Shown in pieces: positions 16,006 through 23,274 of a stretch of 40,548 nt of DNA (positions are counted from its first letter, which is position 1; the number at the start of each line of letters is the position of its first letter). Where the stretch lies: NCBI GenBank assembly GCA_035525055.1, contig DATLEZ010000112.1, positions 1 to 40,548 of the forward strand. The letters are read 5' to 3'. Source of the DNA: DATEEG01 sp035525055 (GTDB lineage Bacteria; Actinomycetota; Acidimicrobiia; Spongiisociales; ZC4RG35). The position numbers and the translations under genes were made by a program. Under the pieces are notes generated by a model, which worked only from the letters and a program-made list of their open reading frames with translations, was not told where the DNA came from and made no database searches.

Positions 16006-17175
16006 ATGTTGTCGCGCCGCGTGGCATCTCCTTTGCTGGTCGTACTGCTTGTGATCGGAGGCTGCACGGCAACGCCGGCGGGTCCCTCGCCATTGATCGG
16101 CGATCCGTCCGGCCTCGAGGCCCTTCCCGGCGATCTTCTCGTGCTTGGTGAAGACGGCGGCATCTTTGTCGTTCGTCCGGATGGGACCGATCGTCGGGAC
16201 CTGGCGGTCGCCAAAATGATCTCGGCGAGTGGCTCACCTTTCTCGTGACGGCCCGATGGAGCCGAGGAGAACCGAACTGGAATTCCATTTCCCGCCGATT
16301 ACATGGCCTGGGATCCAACTGGATCCCGACTCGCTATCAGCGGTAATGACGGCGACGGCAGTCTGAAGCTCATTGTGTTGGTGCCGGGGGATGCTCTCGA
16401 GGTGATCGATGAGGGTGCGCCGATGTTGGATCGACTGGCACCCCAGCGGCTCCGAATTGCTGGTGCATGTCGAGGCTCGGTTTGAGTCAATCTCGATCGA
16501 GGGAGGTTTCCGGCGTCCGATCGCGGTCGCTGGCGATTTCCGGGTCGGGATTCATGCGGGCGATGGGCTGGTATTCGCCACCGCTAGCGACGTCGGGGAG
16601 GTGCTGGTTGTCGGCGACCTCGAAGGTTCGGTCCAGACCGAACTGTTGCGGGTGGGGGACCCGACCGCCTTCGTGGTGGATTCATCTGGAACGCGTCTGG
16701 CGGTCATGTCGACTCCTTCGGCGTCAACTCTTGCGCTGTCGGAACTCGAGCCTGGTCCGATCCAGGTGCTCGATCCCAACCGGCTCGTGGTCATCGACCT
16801 GAATGACACCGAGGTCACCGAGGTGGCGCTGGCCAGAGCGGTGGCATGGTTCTGGAGTCCCGCCGGCGATCGGCTCCTCTACAGCACCCAAGTCGAGGTC
16901 GACGGAGCAACGCGATTGCAGTGGCACACCTGGGACGGGTCGAAGTCGACCAGCTATCGGACGTTTCTCCCCACCGGCGTCTTCGGCCGCGACTACCTCG
17001 CCTTCTTCGATCAATACGCCCGCAGCCACTCGTTCTGGGCTCCCGACGGATCCGCCTTCGTCTACGCCGGCGGCACCGACCTCACCAACCGCGGCATCTG
17101 GGTACAACCAGTCTCGGACGCCCCCCGGTCCGCGTGGCCCTGGGTGAATTGGCGATGTGGGCGCCGGACTCTTAG
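16006..17175 (+). pseudogene. Broken lipoprotein with WD40/TolB-like propeller
   Basis: The start (ATG 16006, or GTG 16003) gives a lipoprotein signal LLVVLLVIGGC with lipobox IGGC. Translation stops at an in-frame TGA at 16246-16248 where homologous sense would read on (PFS, stop, RPDGAEENRTG, then YMAWDPTGSRLAISG in the same frame). Near 16430 a missing base shifts to the frame with DWHPSGSELLVHVE, and near 17125 another missing base, in a C-run, is needed to reach PPVRVALGELAMWAPDS and the stop at 17175. WDPTGSRLAIS, WSPAGDRLLYS and WAPDGSAFVYAG are repeating propeller-blade motifs. With three lesions it is best called a pseudogene; the second and third could be sequence errors. Confidence 0.75.
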
Positions 17176-17177
17176 GC

Positions 17178-18851
17178 CTACACCACTGCGGCGGGGGCGA
17201 CAGCTTCCATGTCGGTCACTACGTCGATGATCACGGGGCGGTCGGCTTCCAGGGCCCGCTCCATTGCCCGACCGAAGTCCTGTGGCTTTTCGACCCGGAT
17301 GCCGATTGCTCCGATGTTCTCGGCCAGTCTGGCAAAGTCGACGTCGGTGAAGACCCAGAGTTCTCGGGCCTGCTCGGTCTGCTTGCCGCCATAGGCGCGA
17401 TCGAAGCCTCGCATCGACTGATTGCCCGAGTGGTTGTCGTTGACCACCGTGATCGTGTTGATTCCGAACCGCACCGCGGTCTCGATCTCGGCGATGTGGT
17501 ACCAGAAGCCGGAGTCGCCGGTGAAGCAAACGACCGGTCGATCGGGACTAGCGCATTTCGCTCCGAGACTGGCGGGAAAGGCCCAGCCGAGATGGCCGGC
17601 GCTGCGCATGTAGCTCTGGGTGGGGACCCGGATGTCGTAGAACCCACCCATCCACATGCCGGCATGGCCGGTGTCGACCACCACGATCGAATCGTCCGGA
17701 AGCAGCCAGCTGAGCTCAGCGGAGATCCGCTCGGGACGAAGGGGCATTGCCTCCGAATCGGTGAGCGGCTGCCATTCCTCTCGCCAGGCGGACACGATCC
17801 CGAGGGCGTGGTCGCCCCACGCCTGACGGGTCTCACTCGTGTTGGCCTCGGCCAATTCGGCCATCCGGGTCAAAGCTGTCAGGGCATCGGCCTGGATGGC
17901 GACTTCGAGCGGGTAATTGCGGCCGAGCGATTCCGGGTCGATGTCGATCTGGATGGCGCGGCGACCAATGGGCGGGACCTGCCAGAAGTGCGTTGTCATG
18001 CCCCCGGTACTGGTCCCGACGAAGAAGACCAGGTCGGCCTCGCCGACGACTCGGTTGGCCGATGCCCTCGAATACGTACCTACCACACCAACCGACCGCG
18101 GATGGGTGTCGGCGATGGTGTCTTTGCCGTTGAGCGATGTCGCCACGGGGATGTTGAGCAGTTCGGCCAGGCGCACGAGGGCGGCCGAGGCGCCTGAGGC
18201 CCGAACCCCGCCGCCGGCCACGATGACCGGCCGCACGGCGCTTTCGATCAGCGTGATGGCGGCCGCCAACTCGGCGTCGGAGGCTCCCGGTCGAAATGGT
18301 GGCACCCGTGCGAACAACGGCTCGCACAGCACCTCCATGTCGGCCTCGCCCTGATCGATCTGGCCTTCGTTGCCGGCGAATTGAAGATGGACCGGACCCG
18401 GCGAACCGGACACCGCCACTCGAAACGCCTGGCGAACCAGGTCAGGTATCCGCCCGACGTCATCGACGGTGGCATTGAACTTCGTGACGGTGTCGAACGA
18501 CGGCAGATCGTCGACCTCCTGATACACGCCCCGGAACTTGGTCGTGGCGTCGCGGCCCCCCGTGAAGGCGATCACCGGTGAGTGAGCCAGGTGGGCATCA
18601 CGCAACCCGGCAGCGAGGTTCTGGGCGCCGATGATCTGGGCCATGCATATGCCCGGCTTGCCGGAGGCGCGGGCGTAGCCGTCGGCCATGTAGGCAGCCG
18701 GCTTCTCGCCGTGCGGGCGGATGCGTTTGATCCCGGTCCGTGCCTCGAGCTCGACCATTGTCCTCCGGAGGATTGCCGGCACGTGGAACACATGAGTTAC
18801 TTCGTATCCGTCGAGCATCTCCGCCAGCACCCTGGCTCCCGTGGTCTTCAT
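17178..18851 (-). CDS. Thiamine-diphosphate-dependent enzyme (acetolactate synthase/decarboxylase type)
   Basis: A 557-residue enzyme with the three-domain layout of acetolactate synthase, benzoylformate decarboxylase and related ThDP enzymes. The N-terminal PYR domain holds the cofactor-activating Glu49 in PHGEKPAAYMADGYAR; the middle domain has VRPVIVAGGGVRASGA; the PP domain has GDSGFWYHIAEIET near residue 442 and VVNDN near 470, the Mg-ThDP motif. It should cleave or form a C-C bond next to a 2-keto acid, or act on a 2-hydroxyacyl- or oxalyl-CoA-like substrate; sequence alone does not decide. ATG 18851 overlaps the stop of the upstream hydratase subunit. Last gene of a four-gene leftward operon. 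Confidence 0.9.
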   Translation of the reverse strand: MKTTGARVLAEMLDGYEVTHVFHVPAILRRTMVELEARTGIKRIRPHGEKPAAYMADGYARASGKPGICMAQIIGAQNLAAGLRDAHLAHSPVIAFTGGRDATTKFRGVYQEVDDLPSFDTVTKFNATVDDVGRIPDLVRQAFRVAVSGSPGPVHLQFAGNEGQIDQGEADMEVLCEPLFARVPPFRPGASDAELAAAITLIESAVRPVIVAGGGVRASGASAALVRLAELLNIPVATSLNGKDTIADTHPRSVGVVGTYSRASANRVVGEADLVFFVGTSTGGMTTHFWQVPPIGRRAIQIDIDPESLGRNYPLEVAIQADALTALTRMAELAEANTSETRQAWGDHALGIVSAWREEWQPLTDSEAMPLRPERISAELSWLLPDDSIVVVDTGHAGMWMGGFYDIRVPTQSYMRSAGHLGWAFPASLGAKCASPDRPVVCFTGDSGFWYHIAEIETAVRFGINTITVVNDNHSGNQSMRGFDRAYGGKQTEQARELWVFTDVDFARLAENIGAIGIRVEKPQDFGRAMERALEADRPVIIDVVTDMEAVAPAAVV

Positions 18852-19270
18852 TGAATCCTCTCGGTTGATCCGAAGACAGCCTTCCCGCTGGTGGTCAACG
18901 TTCCGTCTGACTTCCGTACCCACAGGTCAAGCTCGATCGTGGTGGTAGCGGGATCAGAGTCAGTGACGGTGCCGCCGCACTCGAGGCTGTCGCCCAGGTA
19001 GGCCGGGGCGAGGTGGCGGTAGTTGACTGAGCGCAGCCGGACCACGGGACCAAGCCAGCGCTCGACGCTCTGGGTCAGGTAAACGCCTTGCAGGGGACCA
19101 TGGATCAGAAGCCCGGGATGGCCGTCGTTTTGAGTGGTGAAGGGGAGGTCGTAGTGGATCCGATGCAGCAGCCAGGCCGCTCCACTGAACATGAAGAGGT
19201 CGACGGCGGTCGGAGTTCGCACGACGATCGGGACCTCGGTTCCCTCAGGTGGCAACTCCGGCCGGCTCAT
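18848..19270 (-). CDS. MaoC-like hydratase, C-terminal-type (catalytic) subunit
   Basis: A 140-residue hot-dog-fold protein. VDLFMFSGAAWLLHRIHYD followed by HPGLLIHGPLQ matches the catalytic half of mesaconyl-C4-CoA hydratase/HTD2-type enzymes, whose HRIHYD block provides the active-site residues. The next gene upstream (19267-19755) supplies the other hot-dog half, so the two together equal one full-length hydratase split in two. Coupling is tight: four-base overlaps on both sides. Expected role: reversible hydration of an enoyl-CoA. Confidence 0.85.
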   Translation of the reverse strand: MSRPELPPEGTEVPIVVRTPTAVDLFMFSGAAWLLHRIHYDLPFTTQNDGHPGLLIHGPLQGVYLTQSVERWLGPVVRLRSVNYRHLAPAYLGDSLECGGTVTDSDPATTTIELDLWVRKSDGTLTTSGKAVFGSTERIQ

Positions 19271-19755
19271 CGGTAGATCCTGGTGAATTGCTCCCGGGCC
19301 ACCAACCGGCCGCGCTGATTGTGGAAGGTGAACTCCATTTGCACGAAGACGAGCGGACCGCTCCTTCCCTCCTTCTCGTACAGGTCGAGCAGGCGCTTTT
19401 CGACGGTGATGACGTCACCGGCAACTATCGGGTCGCCCAGGTCGATCGAGGTCTCACCGGCCATCGCCCGCCGGGTGGGCAGCGGAGGAACGTCCGCGCT
19501 GGGCGACCCGTCGGGTTCCAATTGAGTGCGATCGACGAGGTTATAGGCCTGCATTCGTATCACGTAGGGAAACAACGCGGGAGCCACGACGTCGTCGTAG
19601 CCGGCTGCCCTGGCAGCCGCTCGGTCGAAATGGATCGGATCGGTCGCCTCGGTGGCATGGGCGAACTGGGCGATGTCGCGTTCGGTGACGGTGAAGTCGA
19701 AGCGCGGGAATTCCTTCTCCGCCCACCTTCTCGCTTCATCGGTGATTATGCCCAC
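19267..19755 (-). CDS. FAS1-like dehydratase-domain (MaoC N-terminal) hydratase subunit
   Basis: A 162-residue protein of the MaoC N-terminal/FAS1-like dehydratase family: FDFTVTERDIAQFAHATEATDP, HFDRAAARAAGYDDVVAP, and the late RRAMAGETSIDLGDPIVAGD and FVQMEFTFHNQRG. It is the non-catalytic partner hot-dog of the enzyme encoded just downstream, with which it overlaps in ATGA. Such two-gene hydratases occur in actinobacterial acyl-CoA clusters. It starts 15 bases after the acyl-CoA dehydrogenase gene, which fits a shared pathway in which the dehydrogenase makes the enoyl-CoA and this pair hydrates it. Confidence 0.85.
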   Translation of the reverse strand: MGIITDEARRWAEKEFPRFDFTVTERDIAQFAHATEATDPIHFDRAAARAAGYDDVVAPALFPYVIRMQAYNLVDRTQLEPDGSPSADVPPLPTRRAMAGETSIDLGDPIVAGDVITVEKRLLDLYEKEGRSGPLVFVQMEFTFHNQRGRLVAREQFTRIYR

Positions 19756-19769
19756 GCCCGGCGGCGTCC

Positions 19770-20912
19770 TCAGATGCCCATGGTCTTGGCGATGATGTTG
19801 CGCTGAATATCGGACGTGCCGGCCCCGATGACGCCCAGACGCGAGTCCCGGAAATGCCGCTGCAGGTCGTGCTCCATCGTGTATCCGTAGCCACCGAGCA
19901 CCTGCAGGCCGAGATCAGCAACTTCCTTGTACGCCTCACACGCATAAAGCTTGAGAATGGCGGCGTCGCGAGTGGTGGCCTGGCCCCGATCGAGACGCGC
20001 CGCATAACGACGGACCAGCATCTCTGAGATCTCGACCATGACCTGCATGTTGGCCAGGCGGTGAGACACAGCCTGGAAGTCGGAGATCGGGTGACCGAAC
20101 TGCTTGCGCTCCTTGGCGTAGGCGAGAGCGTCGGTGAGGGCAGCCCCAGCTGCTCCGGTGCGGGCGGCCGAAAGGCAGAGACGCTCGTAGCGAAGGTAGA
20201 CCCCGAGATCGCGCCATCCGTCATCGACGGTCCCAAGTACGCGGGTATTGGGAACGCGCACGTCTTGAAAGAAGAGCATGGCGGTCCCGAGTGGCCAGTG
20301 GCCCAGGGTCTCGATCGGGCTCCATTCCAATCCGGGCGTCTTGGTGTCGACGATGAAGTTGGTGATTCCGTTGTGCTTGCTGCCCGAGGTCGAGGTCCGG
20401 GCGGCAACGATGTCAAGGTCGCTCACCTTGAAGCCCGAGGTGAAGACCTTCTGACCGTTGAGGACGAATTCGTCACCGTCGGCGACGGCCGCCAATGCGA
20501 TGGCAGCGGCGTCGGACCCGGCGTCGGGCTCGGTCAGTGAGAAGCAGACTTTGATTTCGCCGGAGGCGATCGCCGGAAGTAGATCTCTCTTCTGTTCATC
20601 GGTGCCGTCGCGGCTGATGGCGAGGCCGCCCCAGGTGACTGTTCGAAAGACCCAGAAGGCCAGGTCGAGAAAGCTCCTGCCCAGTTCTTCGAGGAGGATG
20701 GCGACCTCGACAGCTCCACCGCCGGATCCTCCGTACTCCTCGGGGATGTTGATCCCGAGCCAGCCTTGCTCGCCCAGCCGCCCGTAGAGCTCGACCGGCG
20801 CCCGATGCTCGCGGTCGCATTCGCGGACGTATTCTCGGGATATCTCGCGATCGCAGAAATCCCGCACAGTTGATCGGAACAACTCCTGCTCGTCTGTGAA
20901 CTCGACCAGCAC
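19770..20912 (-). CDS. Acyl-CoA dehydrogenase (isovaleryl-CoA-dehydrogenase-like base position)
   Basis: A 380-residue FAD-dependent acyl-CoA dehydrogenase with EEYGGSGGGAVE, the FSLTEPDAGSDA flavin/substrate motif, GQKVFTSGF and the C-terminal QVLGGYGYTMEHDLQRHFRDSRL. The usual catalytic Glu site near the end reads IGAGTSDIQR, so that Glu is absent, as in isovaleryl-CoA dehydrogenase; the Glu in YERLCLSAAR on the earlier helix matches the alternative base of the isovaleryl/long-chain type. A branched acyl-CoA substrate is therefore plausible. First gene of the leftward operon; a 7-base-arm palindrome lies 33 bases upstream of its ATG at 20912. Confidence 0.9.
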   Translation of the reverse strand: MLVEFTDEQELFRSTVRDFCDREISREYVRECDREHRAPVELYGRLGEQGWLGINIPEEYGGSGGGAVEVAILLEELGRSFLDLAFWVFRTVTWGGLAISRDGTDEQKRDLLPAIASGEIKVCFSLTEPDAGSDAAAIALAAVADGDEFVLNGQKVFTSGFKVSDLDIVAARTSTSGSKHNGITNFIVDTKTPGLEWSPIETLGHWPLGTAMLFFQDVRVPNTRVLGTVDDGWRDLGVYLRYERLCLSAARTGAAGAALTDALAYAKERKQFGHPISDFQAVSHRLANMQVMVEISEMLVRRYAARLDRGQATTRDAAILKLYACEAYKEVADLGLQVLGGYGYTMEHDLQRHFRDSRLGVIGAGTSDIQRNIIAKTMGI

Positions 20913-20944
20913 GTCAGCTCGTCCTCAAGGTTGCGTGACCCACT

Positions 20945-20963
20945 CGTCTCAACAAATGAGACG
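20945..20963. promoter_or_regulatory. Operator-like palindrome, copy 1
   Basis: CGTCTCA (20945-20951), a 5-base spacer, and TGAGACG (20957-20963) form a perfect inverted repeat 33 bases upstream of the acyl-CoA dehydrogenase start. A second copy of the same design lies at 21081-21099. No regulator gene that could own it is in this gene cluster. Confidence 0.6.
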
Positions 20964-21080
20964 TTGTGAGGTCGAGCGTAAGGCGCTCGCCATGGGGGTG
21001 TCAAACGTCGGCGGCAGTTGATGTTTTGGCGGTTGACAGGAGCTGCCGGAAGGGAATATCGTCACGTGTATCAGCATCAC

Positions 21081-21099
21081 CGTCTCGCCTTCTGAGACA
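21081..21099. promoter_or_regulatory. Operator-like palindrome, copy 2
   Basis: CGTCTCG (21081-21087), a 5-base spacer, and TGAGACA (21093-21099) repeat the copy-1 design with identical spacing, 136 bases away, and end 15 bases before the proposed start of the cyclase gene. A further small palindrome CAGTCT-GG-AGACTG follows at 21098-21111 and overlaps the ribosome site. Confidence 0.55.
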
Positions 21100-21113
21100 G
21101 TCTGGAGACTGCC

Positions 21114-22091
21114 CTGACTGACACTCCCACTCCGAGCATCGAAACGGTCCGTGCCCTCTGCGAGCGGCACAGCAACTGGGGTCGTTGGGGGCCTGACGAC
21201 GAGCGCGGGACCCTCAACCTGGTCCAGGCCGAGCACATCACCGCTGCCGCCTCGCTGATACGGAGTGGGCGAGCCATCTCGATGGCGCTGCCCTTCGACG
21301 ACGCCGGCCCGCAGACCGGTGCGTTCGGCAGGTTCAATCCGATTCACCTCATGTTTCGCGACGGGGCCGACGCCCTGGCCGGCACCTCGGTCCGTGATTT
21401 CTACGGTGGAGTTGATCGCTACTTCCGTGGCACCGACGACATGATCATCATGCCGCTGCAAAGCGGGACTCAGTGGGACTCGCTCGGGCACGTCGTGTAC
21501 GAGGGCAAGATCTACAACGGCTACGGGGCCGAATGGGTGTCGAGCAAGGGCGCCCTCAAGAACTCGGTCAAGAACGGAGCCGACGGGATGGTCGGGCGAG
21601 GCGTTTTGCTCGATCTGCCACGAGTGCTGGGAGTCGAGTGGCTCGAACCCGGCCACGCCATCACCGGGGAGGAACTGCAGGGCGCCGCCGACCAGGTCGG
21701 GGTGACGGTGGGGGAGGGCGACTTCGTTTTCGTGCGCACCGGTGCGATGACCGCTACTCGCCACCGCGGCGGCTGGGGTGACTACGCCGGAGGCAATGCG
21801 CCGGGATTGGGACTGGCGAGTGTTGATTGGGTGGCCGAGCGCGACATCGCCGCCATCGCCGCCGACACCTGGGGTCTCGAGGTTCGTCCCAACGAAACTC
21901 CCGATGTTTTTCAACCCCTGCACATCGTTTTCATCGTGCACATGGGCCTGTGGCTCGGCGAGATCTTCGACCTCGACCCCCTGGCCGACGACTGTGCCTC
22001 CGACGGCATCTACGAGTTCTTCTTCTGCGGCCCGCCCCTCCCCTTCACCCGCGCCGTCGGCTCCCCCCTGAACCCGATGGCAATCAAGTGA
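21114..22091 (+). CDS. Cyclase-family (kynurenine formamidase-like) metal hydrolase
   Basis: About 325 residues of the putative cyclase family (metal-dependent hydrolases related to formamidases). SGTQWDSLGHVVYEGKIYNG is the family's metal-binding block (usually HxGTHxDxxxH; here Gln replaces the first and second His). NWGRWGPDDERGTLN near the N-terminus is also conserved. The first in-frame ATG is 21282, which would remove that block; no ATG, GTG or TTG lies upstream before the TGA at 21091, so CTG 21114, with GGAG six bases before it, is the best start. First gene of the rightward operon, divergent from the acyl-CoA dehydrogenase. Substrate unknown; ring-opening or ester/amide hydrolysis is likely. 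Confidence 0.75.
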   Translation: MTDTPTPSIETVRALCERHSNWGRWGPDDERGTLNLVQAEHITAAASLIRSGRAISMALPFDDAGPQTGAFGRFNPIHLMFRDGADALAGTSVRDFYGGVDRYFRGTDDMIIMPLQSGTQWDSLGHVVYEGKIYNGYGAEWVSSKGALKNSVKNGADGMVGRGVLLDLPRVLGVEWLEPGHAITGEELQGAADQVGVTVGEGDFVFVRTGAMTATRHRGGWGDYAGGNAPGLGLASVDWVAERDIAAIAADTWGLEVRPNETPDVFQPLHIVFIVHMGLWLGEIFDLDPLADDCASDGIYEFFFCGPPLPFTRAVGSPLNPMAIK

Positions 22092-22094
22092 ACA

Positions 22095-22337
22095 CGTGGT
22101 ACGTGGTACGTGGTACGTGGTACGTTCAAAACCAGACGTGCCCACGGCGGCCGGAGGGCGGAGTGCGTCGGAAGTTCGAGCACCCCCGTCGATCGCACAA
22201 AGCGTCGAGCGGTCTGATCAAGGCTGTTTGGTCCCCAACCTTCGGTGTCCAAGGCGGAAAAAAGAACCTTGACTCCGCAACCAGGGGCACAGTCAGCTCG
22301 TTTCTTTCGTACCACGTACCACGTACCACGTACCACG
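22095..22337. repeat. Inverted heptamer arrays forming a 30-bp perfect inverted repeat
   Basis: Left of the intergenic region, the unit CGTGGTA is repeated exactly four times plus CG (22095-22124). On the right, the reverse complement occurs: CG plus four TACCACG units (22308-22337). The arms are perfect over 30 bases and enclose 183 bases with no evident gene, though a short CAAGG/CCTTG stem surrounds an A-rich stretch near 22250. Degenerate units (CGCACCA, CGCACAA) trail to about 22360. The arrangement could fold in RNA as a long stem between the cyclase and CitE-like genes, or be a small interspersed repeat element. Confidence 0.85.
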
Positions 22338-22365
22338 CTTCCTCCCACGCACCACGCACAACGCT

Positions 22366-23274
22366 ATGAATCCGCTTCGCTCCATGATCTTCACGCCGGG
22401 GCATCGGCGGGATCTGATCGAGAAGGCGATTCGATCGGGGGCCGATGCCGTCATCGTCGATCTCGAGGATGCTGTCGCGGTTGAGAACAAGGTGGAGGCC
22501 AGGGAGTCGCTGGCGGACCTGCCCGCTTCACACGTCCCCCTCTACGTCCGCGTCAACGGTCCTACAACCGAGTTCATGTGGGAGGACGTCGTAGCGGCGG
22601 CTCAGGCCGGGGCGGCCGGGATCGTCCTGCCCAAGGCGGAGGAACCCGGGCTTCTCAAGGAGATCGGCGGAGCCCTCACCGCCATCGAGATTGCTTCCGG
22701 CCACGATCGCAACTCGATCGGCATCATCCCTCTGATCGAGAGCGGCCTCGGGGTTCGTCAAACCTACGACATGCTCGTCTCGAGCGACCGCATCGAGTCG
22801 GTCCTGTTCGGAGGCGGCGAACAGGGCGATCTCGTGGCCGACCTCGGCGCTGAATGGACACCGGATGGAACCGGGTTGATGCTTGCCCGTTCCCAGGTGC
22901 TGCTTTCGGCCCGCGCCGCCGGAATCCAGCATCCGATGGAGGCGGTGTTCATGGATTTCCGCAACCTGGATGCATTGCGGGTCGAGTGTGAACTGGCGCG
23001 GCGCCTCGGCTACGTCGGAAAGGTCGCAATCCACCCCGCCCAGGTGGCGGTGATCAACGACGTCTTCACGCCGGCACCGGACGTCGTCGAATACCAGCGG
23101 AAGGTACTGGCAGCATTCGAAGAGGCCGAGGCCAGGGGATCGGCGTCGATTGCAGTGGACGGGAAGATGGTCGACTACGCCGTTGCCCGTGTTGCCAAGG
23201 TCATCCTCGCCCGCGCCGAGGCAGCCGGGAGAGCAAGCGATCGGGCCGCCGACGGCGACAAGGAGGAGAAGTGA
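22366..23274 (+). CDS. CitE-like (HpcH/HpaI family) CoA-ester lyase
   Basis: A 302-residue TIM-barrel lyase of the citrate-lyase beta-subunit-like family. Typical blocks are MIFTPGHRRDLIEKA, ADAVIVDLEDAV (Mg-binding Glu/Asp), YVRVNGPTT with the substrate Arg, GIVLPKAEEPG, IPLIESGLGV (second metal Glu) and GKVAIHPAQVAVIN near the end. Known members cleave malyl-, citramalyl- or beta-hydroxyacyl-CoA to acetyl-CoA or relatives plus a keto product. With a MaoC hydratase and a CoA-transferase nearby this fits a hydroxyacyl-CoA lyase step. No clear ribosome site precedes ATG 22366; the repeat arrays end 28 bases before it. Confidence 0.9.
   Translation: MNPLRSMIFTPGHRRDLIEKAIRSGADAVIVDLEDAVAVENKVEARESLADLPASHVPLYVRVNGPTTEFMWEDVVAAAQAGAAGIVLPKAEEPGLLKEIGGALTAIEIASGHDRNSIGIIPLIESGLGVRQTYDMLVSSDRIESVLFGGGEQGDLVADLGAEWTPDGTGLMLARSQVLLSARAAGIQHPMEAVFMDFRNLDALRVECELARRLGYVGKVAIHPAQVAVINDVFTPAPDVVEYQRKVLAAFEEAEARGSASIAVDGKMVDYAVARVAKVILARAEAAGRASDRAADGDKEEK

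Noticed and set aside
16246..16248. In-frame TGA as selenocysteine or recoding site
   Set aside because: Two further frame changes follow in the same gene and no recoding structure was recognised, so simple decay or error is more likely.
22095..22337. CRISPR-like array
   Set aside because: The units are seven bases, directly adjacent without spacers, and occur in opposite orientations; there are no cas genes.
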